From: Desulfobulbaceae bacterium
Lineage (GTDB): Bacteria > Desulfobacterota > Desulfobulbia > Desulfobulbales > Desulfobulbaceae
Length of the DNA stretch: 18,065 nucleotides
Assembly (NCBI GenBank): GCA_027011235.1
Contig: JALVAI010000452.1
Span: 1-18,065 of the forward strand
Direction of reading: 5' to 3'
Part shown: piece by piece, positions 7,790-14,058 of the stretch
How the letters are laid out: the number at the start of each line of letters is the position of its first letter
Numbering within the stretch: position 1 is the first letter of the stretch
The notes under the pieces: model-generated
Database searches by the model: none
Seen by the model: only the letters and a program-made list of their open reading frames with translations
Told to the model about the DNA's origin: nothing
Made by a program: the position numbers and the translations under genes

Positions 7790-10354
7790 TTATCCCAACA
7801 GGGGTTTGCGATCAAGGAACCTTTGGGCGCATTCTTTGATCATCTTTTCATCCTCAAGGGCGACGTCCAACAGTCTGGTTACTGCAAACATACGACCCAG
7901 TTCATAGACGATTCGTAACAGTTCTTCACTGCCCTCGGCCTTGATTCTGGCCTTGAGGAAATCATTTTTCACCGTTACATCAAACCCGAGCGGCTTTAAG
8001 ATTTCGGCAATAAGCAAAACCCGCAGCCGTCTTCTCCTGGTATCGGCAGCACCTCCCTTAAAAGAAAGGGTAATGTAATTGTTATAGGGGTCTTCGGCTA
8101 TATAACAATCCAGGGTCACATAATGATACCCCATGCTCAAACTTAAGTTGAGGTATTCCGGGGTAACAACAGCATAACTTTTGGCATCTTCGGGTTTGGT
8201 TTCAAAGGCGGTTGTTCTGGTCATCGCTGACAACAGGTCCTTGGCTCCCATCTGCTGTGTGGGGCCGCTCCAGGTAACATCCGATGCGGTCATGCCTTTC
8301 CAAAGTTCACGAAAGGGCCGGGCATTAACCTGCTCGGGCTTGATATTTCTATCCCGACCACCCTGGACCGTTGTATCGAAGAGATCAAAAACAAACAGTT
8401 TAAAGGGCAGTTCTGTACTGATTCGGTAGACATTTTTTATTGTATTGAGATTGCCTTTCTGCTTGAGAAGAAAAATTTCATTGAGGGCAGTCTCATGGGA
8501 AAAGCGAAGAATATCGTGCCAGGTCGTACAGGCGCTGGCCCGAAAATCACTTACCCGCGGATCGGTCAGATGCAGCGGAAAAATGTATTCCGCCATTCTC
8601 GAGAGCAGCCAGTGAGACTCGGTTTGCGAGACATCCACAGACGGGTCCTTGACCACTGTGTCGTCAGCCTCCAGCAGTTCGGTTACCTTACCCTCATAGA
8701 TGGTGCCTTCCGTGGCATCGACGGTAATCACCTGCCCGTTTTTCAAGGTGGAAAAAATTTCCGGTATTTTCACCAGACAGGGCACATTGAGTTCCCGGAC
8801 CACGGAAGACATGTGGTCGGTCCTGTTGCCCTTTTCAACAACCACTGCCGAAGCCTTGGTCAGGGCGCCGATAAAACGGGGCGAAGAATTTTTCAACACC
8901 ATGATGCCACCCTCGGGAAAGGTAAAAATTTCATGAATATCCGTGACCTTGCAAACCTCACCCGCACCTACACCGCCGGCAACCGCACGACAATTTTTGG
9001 CAATGACCGGAGCGGTCACCGGCGCCTTCAACTGCCGCCGATCGGTATGATCCAGAACATGCAGCGGTCTGGTCTGGACAACAATCAGCTTGCCGTTCTC
9101 ATCAAAACACCATTCAATGTCCTGGGGCGCCTTGAAATGTTTTTCTATCTTAAGTCCGGTTTCACCAAGAATCTGCAACTGCTCGTGGGTCAGACAGGGC
9201 CGCTGGCACTCATCTTCACAGGTCATGTCATGCTGCACCCCTCCTTCCGCAAGTGATATCAAACACATTTCCTTCTGGGCGATTTCTTCCTTGACCAGCG
9301 GAAAACCAGGCTCCCTCTTGAGGACAAACATGTCCGCGGAAGTCACCCCCTCCACCAGCAGCTGCCCCAGGCCCCAGATAGCAGAGACGACAAGTTCTCC
9401 TGAATCCGGTCGCATGGGCTCAACCGTATAAAGAACGCCCGAGGTCATGGGCCGCACCATCTCGATGATACCGACACTCATGTTGACATCATCGGACCGG
9501 ATATCCTTCATTCGCTGGTAGAGCATGTTGCGGGCATTGTACTTGCTGGCAACCACCTCCTTGTATTTATCCAGCAACTCATCGGTTGGTACATTGAGGA
9601 TGGAGGAAAACTGACCGGCAAAGGAATTTTCCAGGTCCTCGCCAATAGCGCTGCTGCGAACGGCCCAGTACATCTCGCGACCATTTTTTTCCTCCATTTC
9701 CTTGCTTATCGTTTGAACGGCATCCTCAATTTCAGGTGGAATAACCGCCTCCGTGATGATCGACTTGATCTCCTTTTCAGCCTGCAAGAGTTGTTGACTG
9801 TTTCCTATATCGAGATTTGTCAAAACCCGGGCAATCTGCCGGGGAAGATCATTGTATTCGGCAAAATGGGTATAGGCACAGGCCGTAAGGGCAAAGCCAT
9901 CTGGCACGTTTATATTAAAATGATTGCGCAGTTCGCCAAGGTTGGCCATCTTGCTCCCCACCTTGTCGATATGACCGCTGTGGATATCATCCATGCGAAT
10001 AACTACCGGTGTATAGACGGGTATTTTGCTACCGGTCAGTATCGTCCTGATTTCACGCTCGATTGTATCATACACATCATTCAAGGCTGGATACTGCCCG
10101 CCTGACAAGCGTTCCAGATTGTCAACAACGCTGAAAACGCTTTTGGACAGATTTTTCACCATATTTTTCAGGTAGGGAATACTGATAAGACGGTTCTCAA
10201 GAAGATTCTTTTCCAGCTCCGTCATCAATTCAAGGGCATGGGAATTTTCCGCCAATATGGTTAAAAATGCCTCATATTTTTCACGAATAAGCTGTTCGGC
10301 ATTGGTTTCCTTTGCCTTTTTGGCATCGTGCAGGGACTTCCATAATCTGATCAT
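7790..10354 (-). CDS. PEP-synthase-like protein without PEP-binding barrel (paralogue 1)
   Basis: The protein (854 aa) has four parts. A helical region of unknown role covers about 1-110. A PPDK/PEP-synthase ATP-grasp domain covers about 118-435, with KVGSKMANLGEL (Lys135), AVRSSAIGED (Arg233), a GVLYT segment, QDIEW (Glu414) and VVQTRP. A swivelling phosphohistidine domain (about 455-560) has the catalytic-type His514 in GNRTDHMSSVVREL. Residues about 590-854 replace the usual PEP/pyruvate TIM barrel. This last part has PLHLTDP, TRTT, a GYHYVTLD motif and an FKGG/RRRR segment, all echoed in the 853-aa paralogue at 14048-16609. ATP binding and His phosphorylation look possible, but the acceptor is unknown, and making PEP from pyruvate is unlikely. 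GGAG lies 8 nt before the ATG, 11 bp after the DUF202/receiver gene, so it is co-transcribed with it. Confidence 0.85.
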   Translation of the reverse strand: MIRLWKSLHDAKKAKETNAEQLIREKYEAFLTILAENSHALELMTELEKNLLENRLISIPYLKNMVKNLSKSVFSVVDNLERLSGGQYPALNDVYDTIEREIRTILTGSKIPVYTPVVIRMDDIHSGHIDKVGSKMANLGELRNHFNINVPDGFALTACAYTHFAEYNDLPRQIARVLTNLDIGNSQQLLQAEKEIKSIITEAVIPPEIEDAVQTISKEMEEKNGREMYWAVRSSAIGEDLENSFAGQFSSILNVPTDELLDKYKEVVASKYNARNMLYQRMKDIRSDDVNMSVGIIEMVRPMTSGVLYTVEPMRPDSGELVVSAIWGLGQLLVEGVTSADMFVLKREPGFPLVKEEIAQKEMCLISLAEGGVQHDMTCEDECQRPCLTHEQLQILGETGLKIEKHFKAPQDIEWCFDENGKLIVVQTRPLHVLDHTDRRQLKAPVTAPVIAKNCRAVAGGVGAGEVCKVTDIHEIFTFPEGGIMVLKNSSPRFIGALTKASAVVVEKGNRTDHMSSVVRELNVPCLVKIPEIFSTLKNGQVITVDATEGTIYEGKVTELLEADDTVVKDPSVDVSQTESHWLLSRMAEYIFPLHLTDPRVSDFRASACTTWHDILRFSHETALNEIFLLKQKGNLNTIKNVYRISTELPFKLFVFDLFDTTVQGGRDRNIKPEQVNARPFRELWKGMTASDVTWSGPTQQMGAKDLLSAMTRTTAFETKPEDAKSYAVVTPEYLNLSLSMGYHYVTLDCYIAEDPYNNYITLSFKGGAADTRRRRLRVLLIAEILKPLGFDVTVKNDFLKARIKAEGSEELLRIVYELGRMFAVTRLLDVALEDEKMIKECAQRFLDRKPLLG

Positions 10355-10365
10355 TGTCTGCTCTC

Positions 10366-11418
10366 CTACACCAGCATCCGTTCTTCAACGGCTTGTTTGA
10401 CACTGGCCAGCAATTTCTTGATGTCAACCGGTTTGGAAAAATAGGAAAAGAGCTCTCCTTTGACATCTTCTATAAAGTGTTCTTCCATATGAGTAATCAT
10501 TATGACCTGGGTCTGGGGCGAAATCCGCTTGACAAGCTGCAGGATTTCCTTGCCCGTCATTCCCTCCATCATCATGTCGGTGATAACCACGTCAAACTGG
10601 CTGGCCTCAAGCCGCTGCTTGGCGACATGGGGATTGGTGAAGGCCTCCACCTCATATCCAGATTTTTCCAGATAGACTTTTACCATCTTGCACACGGCCA
10701 GGTCATCATCGAGTACCAGGATGCGGGGTTTTCGCCGCATCAGCTCCTCTTCTTTCTGGCGCATGATATCAATCAAACGGCCTTCTTCCTTTCTGGTTGG
10801 CAGATAGAAGTAAATCCCCATACCAACCATGACAACACCAAGGACAAGAATACTGACGTCCAGGATGGTCCACCAGCCAAGGCTGAAATAACGGGTCAGG
10901 GCGCTGCCCAATGCGACCAGGGCCACGCCGGTCCTGATAAAGGCGAGATGGGTGCGGGCCTTGGCCAGGGTGGTCCGCTGCTGGGCCATGGAGGTACGTT
11001 TTTCCGCCAGAAAAGAACGATTTCTTGCCAGCAGCGTCCGGATTCGGGCAAGACCGCTTCGTTTTTCGGCCAGCTCGGTCCTGACTTGGGAACGGCGAGT
11101 GCGCTTTTCGCCAAGCAGATTCCGCTCCTCAGCCATGATATTACGTTCTTCAGCCAGAAGAGTCCGTTCAATGGCATACTTGGTACCGAGCAGCGACAGG
11201 GCATTTTTCAGTGATTCTTCTTCGAGAATGGCCTGCATAATCTCGTCAAGATCACGCTTGAGCTCTTCGGAGTAGGCCTTGCGGGCAGGAAAAATCTCCT
11301 CAAGAAAATCCGTTCGTTTTCCTGCCAGCCGCCGGTTTTTTATCGCCAGTTCAACGGGCTGAAAAACGGCCTTTCTCTCTTCGCTCAGATGACCGCTATG
11401 GACTTCGCTCTGCTCCAT
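10366..11418 (-). CDS. Coiled-coil/DUF202-type membrane protein fused to response-regulator receiver
   Basis: The protein (350 aa) joins unusual parts. Residues 1-84 are charged and probably helical. In 85-162 an arginine recurs exactly every seven residues, twelve times (R85, R92 and so on to R162), in units like RTxLAEx, a long helical repeat. Residues 158-207 carry the DUF202-like LAFIRTGVALVALG and two membrane helices (about 164-176, with a short or re-entrant character, and 185-206). Residues 231-350 form a CheY-like receiver: acidic pocket Asp237-Asp239, phospho-acceptor Asp281 in VVITDMMMEGM, Thr309 and Lys329 in SYFSKP. No output domain follows, so it may signal through the membrane or coiled-coil part. 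AAGGA lies 10 nt before the ATG. It is first of a pair with the 854-aa PEP-synthase-like gene, after a 526-bp noncoding gap. Confidence 0.85.
   Translation of the reverse strand: MEQSEVHSGHLSEERKAVFQPVELAIKNRRLAGKRTDFLEEIFPARKAYSEELKRDLDEIMQAILEEESLKNALSLLGTKYAIERTLLAEERNIMAEERNLLGEKRTRRSQVRTELAEKRSGLARIRTLLARNRSFLAEKRTSMAQQRTTLAKARTHLAFIRTGVALVALGSALTRYFSLGWWTILDVSILVLGVVMVGMGIYFYLPTRKEEGRLIDIMRQKEEELMRRKPRILVLDDDLAVCKMVKVYLEKSGYEVEAFTNPHVAKQRLEASQFDVVITDMMMEGMTGKEILQLVKRISPQTQVIMITHMEEHFIEDVKGELFSYFSKPVDIKKLLASVKQAVEERMLV
10933..11166 (-). repeat. 21-bp-periodic coding repeat (12 heptads)
   Basis: Within the DUF202/receiver gene the codons for Arg85 to Arg162 fall every 21 bp, with Thr, Ser or Asn usually next and Leu-Ala three residues on. 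The DNA copies have diverged, so the periodicity is kept at protein level. The last units run into the DUF202-like LAFIRTG segment, as if that motif had been expanded upstream. Confidence 0.85.
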
Positions 11419-11490
11419 TCTTTATTGTTCCTTCACAACTCTCGATATAATTCTTATCCAAAAATAAGGTTACGCGTGTTATTGCACATG

Positions 11491-11515
11491 CTGCAGGAGC
11501 GGATTTACCCGCGAA
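11491..11515 (-). repeat. REP-like palindromic element, inverted copy
   Basis: On the minus strand it reads TTCGCGGG, TAAAT, CCGCTCCTGCAG, with a GCGG/CCGC stem. It has the same ends as the other two copies, in opposite orientation. With 11550-11574 it forms a convergent pair separated by 34 bp, the layout called a REPIN or BIME in other bacteria. Confidence 0.7.
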
Positions 11516-11549
11516 CAGCCCACCCAATCACCAGGATAACCATGAAAAT

Positions 11550-11574
11550 TTCGCGCCTGAAGCCGCTCCTACAG
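11550..11574 (+). repeat. REP-like palindromic element, copy 2
   Basis: TTCGCG...CCGCTCCTACAG on the plus strand. The hairpin is degenerate (GCGCC against GCCGC), but 24 nt at 11560-11583 are identical to copy 1 at 6006-6029, and weaker similarity continues to about 11605. Confidence 0.7.
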
Positions 11575-11790
11575 ACTTGGGTTGCTGGCAAAAAAACCCG
11601 CCTTAGGCTCCATCGCACGAGAATCTCTCGTCTCTATATTGTCCTTGACCGCCAACCAATACCAGCAGGACACAATCTTTTATATTTACCACTCACTGGA
11701 AAACCGTGCGATAAAAAAAATACCACAATCCATGAAGGTTATTCCGCGAAACATCATTAAAAGGCCCTGTTTTTCGATACTACGATGTGA

Positions 11791-11807
11791 CCTTGCCAAG
11801 GGCAAGG
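11791..11807. other. Small palindrome CCTTGCC-AAG-GGCAAGG
   Basis: A perfect 7-bp stem with a 3-nt loop, about 140 bp downstream of the tandem USP gene that ends at 11945. No T-tract follows on either strand, so it is not a standard intrinsic terminator. It could be a transcript-end structure or a protein site. Confidence 0.35.
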
Positions 11808-11944
11808 TATTGAGGAAAAATATCAGAATATCGAATGAGAGGTTGCGACTCGTATATTCAATGACGCTTTACCGGGACACATGAGATACAGGCAGCAGTT
11901 GTTCCGCCCTGTAGGCTTCAACTTCTGGTTGGGATGACAGGGTG

Positions 11945-12790
11945 TTAACGCAAAATAAGCAAAGAAGAAGTTGTGTTCTCAAGCAGTTTATCCACCATGG
12001 ATCGGGAAAACAGTTTTTTCAGAAGAGATTCCCTTCCCCCCATCCACAGGGCTACAATCCCTTCCCGCGAGGAAGCGGTCACATAGTCCTGCACCTCTTC
12101 ACGATTCATCAGTTTGATCCAGGCACCGATACCCAGTTCATTATAATACTTGAGTAGCTCGACCATCTGTTTTTCGATCTTGTCTTTTTTTCCTTTTTTC
12201 TCCTTCACGCCGACGATCTTCAGACCGGCATCGTGCAAGGTCACCAACTGGTTCACCAGTTCCAACGAGTCCTGGCTGACAACAGACTGGTCAAGGATGG
12301 AAATAATCTGCTTGGCCTTGCCCACCTTCTTGATAACAAGGACTGAACATGGAGCGTCCCTGGCCACTCGCAAAGGCACATTCATCTCGCCGTCCCATTC
12401 ACAACCGAATTTCCGGCTGCAGCCAAGAATTATCAAATCACTTTCCACTTCCGCCGCCAGAGCAAGGGCTTCCCTGGCAACACTTCCGGTCCGTATGTGG
12501 AGGGAAAACTCTTTCATTCCCCTGGAAGTCAACAGCCATTTACCCGGTCCTGTTTCCCGCCAGGATCGATCGGTAAATTCAGCATAGGGCAAATCTTCGG
12601 GAGGAAAAAATCCATACAGATCCTGCTGGTATTTCAACAACCCATTAACCAGGGATTTTGCCGGTTTTTTATTATTTTCCTGCACGCCTAAAAATATGAT
12701 ATCGGCAAAGGTATTTTTGGCAAGCCGGGCAACATCCTTGATGATTCTGCGACTGTAATTTCCTGTATCCAGCATAACCAGTATTTTCAT
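11945..12790 (-). CDS. Tandem universal stress (UspA-like) protein 1
   Basis: The protein (281 aa) consists of two UspA-fold halves. The first (about 1-155) begins MKILVMLDTGNYSRRIIKDV and ends SDLIILGCSRKFG...APCSVLVIKK, the typical C-terminal strand. The second (about 158-281) ends GGRESLLKKLFSRS...TSSLLILR. The ATP-binding signature G-2x-G-9x-G(S/T) is degenerate in both halves: Arg replaces the second Gly in the first, and Arg precedes Ser at the GS site of the second. ATP binding is therefore doubtful. GAGGGGG lies just before the ATG. It follows the second USP gene by 34 bp and is the last gene before the 526-bp gap. It is a cytoplasmic stress-linked protein by family, and its exact role is unknown. 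Confidence 0.82.
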   Translation of the reverse strand: MKILVMLDTGNYSRRIIKDVARLAKNTFADIIFLGVQENNKKPAKSLVNGLLKYQQDLYGFFPPEDLPYAEFTDRSWRETGPGKWLLTSRGMKEFSLHIRTGSVAREALALAAEVESDLIILGCSRKFGCEWDGEMNVPLRVARDAPCSVLVIKKVGKAKQIISILDQSVVSQDSLELVNQLVTLHDAGLKIVGVKEKKGKKDKIEKQMVELLKYYNELGIGAWIKLMNREEVQDYVTASSREGIVALWMGGRESLLKKLFSRSMVDKLLENTTSSLLILR

Positions 12791-12824
12791 TTCATCCCCC
12801 TCGCTCGCTTTCTTCCGGCCCTGG

Positions 12825-13619
12825 TCAATGAACCAGCAACACGGAAGAGAGAGAATTGGCCAACGTGGCCATACGCATACTCTTTCTACTCGGCAGGGTC
12901 GAAGCTACCAGGGCATAATCCTTCAGATAATCGCCAACCTGTTCAGGTGTTCCGGAAAGTACAACCACATTATCTGCCCTTTTCCCCATTCGGGAAAGCA
13001 ATGTTTCCGCCTCAACAAGATTCCTGCCACCCTCTTCCCGGTCCAGAGTTACCAACTGCTTATTCTCTTTAAATTTAAAATAAACGATATCAAAACCAAA
13101 ACTCGAGCCCCCCAGTATTTCCATGCTCTTTTCAACCAATTCCCCGGAATCTACACTGTCGGCACAGAGCAGGGCGCATTTCTTGCTGATGGAAAGGTTT
13201 TTTACCATCAGTACAGGGCATGGCGCCTGGGAGTAGAGCGGCGAGCTGATAACCTGGTAGAACTGTTCCGGATCAGCGGTAGTTAAATATCCTTCAATAT
13301 ATAACTGATATGAACCACTTCGCAGTTCATACATAACTTCCTCGGTCCGGTTACCAACAAATATTTTGGGTCGACCAGCCAGAGGACAGTCAATATTTTC
13401 GGTGCGCAGCATCCGGTCAACCACCCTTTTCCCATTTGCGCCGACTCCATCCTCCCAGGCCCTCTGAATCCATCCTGAGCCGACCTGTTCCTTTTCATCG
13501 GGTTGCTCCACATGGATGATGAAAAGAGAAAGAGGTATAAATTTATTCAGATACGCCGTAAAACGCAGGGCAATACTTGCAGCCAGATTTTCATCAACAT
13601 ATAACAGGGTTTTCAACAT
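12825..13619 (-). CDS. Tandem universal stress-like protein 2 (divergent)
   Basis: The protein (264 aa from the chosen start) has two UspA-like halves with weak motifs. The first starts MLKTLLYVDENLAASIALRF, runs through LFIIHVEQPDE and ends SQAPCPVLMVKN. The second starts KKCALLCADSVDSGELVEKSM and ends YALVASTLPSRKS...LSSVLLVH. Neither carries the full ATP-binding glycine signature. Three in-frame starts lie close together: GTG 13628, ATG 13625 and ATG 13619. I choose 13619 because AAGG then lies about 8 nt upstream, while it is too close to the other two. It lies between the receiver gene and tandem USP 1 in the same direction, likely one operon. It is probably an ancient duplicate of its neighbour, though sequence similarity is low. 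Confidence 0.77.
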   Translation of the reverse strand: MLKTLLYVDENLAASIALRFTAYLNKFIPLSLFIIHVEQPDEKEQVGSGWIQRAWEDGVGANGKRVVDRMLRTENIDCPLAGRPKIFVGNRTEEVMYELRSGSYQLYIEGYLTTADPEQFYQVISSPLYSQAPCPVLMVKNLSISKKCALLCADSVDSGELVEKSMEILGGSSFGFDIVYFKFKENKQLVTLDREEGGRNLVEAETLLSRMGKRADNVVVLSGTPEQVGDYLKDYALVASTLPSRKSMRMATLANSLSSVLLVH

Positions 13620-13665
13620 GGACATCACCTTAACACGGAGGATCTTCGTTGGTCACAACAGACAA

Positions 13666-14058
13666 TCAAGCCTTCCCATCTTTCTTTTTCTTTGCCTCCG
13701 CCCTGGCGATAACTTCGACTATTTCCCCGAGTTTAAATGGTTTTGCCAAAAAATCGAACACTCCCTTATTGAAAGATTCCCGGGCAGTCGCCATGGTGGC
13801 AAAGCCGGTGATAACAATCACCTCGGTATCCGGATACTTTTCTTTCACCAGGGTAAGGAACTGCATACCATCCATCCCCTCCATCTTCAGATCGGTGACC
13901 ACAATATCAAAGGCCCGCTCTTCAATTCGCTCCAAGGCCTCTTTACTGCTGGTGAAAGATTCAACCTCATAGCCTTTTTTTTCCAGTGACGGCTTCAACC
14001 GCTTGCCGACAATGGGTTCATCATCCAGGATCATGATACTGGTCTGCTTATTCGCCAT
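13666..14058 (-). CDS. Stand-alone response-regulator receiver (CheY-like)
   Basis: A single receiver domain (130 aa). It has the acidic pocket Asp12-Asp13, phospho-acceptor Asp56 in DIVVTDLKMEGMDG, Thr84 in VIVITG and Lys106 in FLAKPF, so all switch residues are present. There is no output domain, only a Lys-rich tail (AEAKKKKDGKA). Its ATG lies inside the end of the 853-aa PEP-synthase-like gene (11-nt overlap), with GGAG 7 nt upstream, so the two are translationally coupled. It resembles the receiver at the C-terminus of the DUF202 protein (shared EKxGYEVExFT and FDxVxTDxxMEGM). No histidine kinase is encoded in the window, so the phosphodonor is unknown. Confidence 0.93.
   Translation of the reverse strand: MANKQTSIMILDDEPIVGKRLKPSLEKKGYEVESFTSSKEALERIEERAFDIVVTDLKMEGMDGMQFLTLVKEKYPDTEVIVITGFATMATARESFNKGVFDFLAKPFKLGEIVEVIARAEAKKKKDGKA

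Larger units (their letters stand above)
11419..11944 (-). other. 526-bp noncoding gap between USP and DUF202/receiver genes
   Basis: It holds an inverted pair of REP-like elements (11491-11515 and 11550-11574) and a small palindrome (11791-11807). No coding sequence in either direction looks real. It must contain the promoter for the DUF202/receiver and 854-aa genes if they are not read through from upstream, but I found no convincing -35/-10 pair and no sigma-54 GG/GC site. Confidence 0.5.

Noticed and set aside
10933..11166. CRISPR or tandem DNA repeat
   Set aside because: The 21-bp period is a protein heptad inside an open frame, with diverged codons and no spacers.
10354..11214. Open frame of 286 codons on the plus strand
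   Set aside because: Antisense to the DUF202/receiver gene; its repetitive Gln/Gly/Leu pattern is the shadow of the 21-bp heptad repeat.
11389..11760. Plus-strand open frame of 123 codons in the 526-bp gap
   Set aside because: It starts inside the DUF202/receiver gene on the other strand and runs through both REP-like elements; no ribosome site or protein features.
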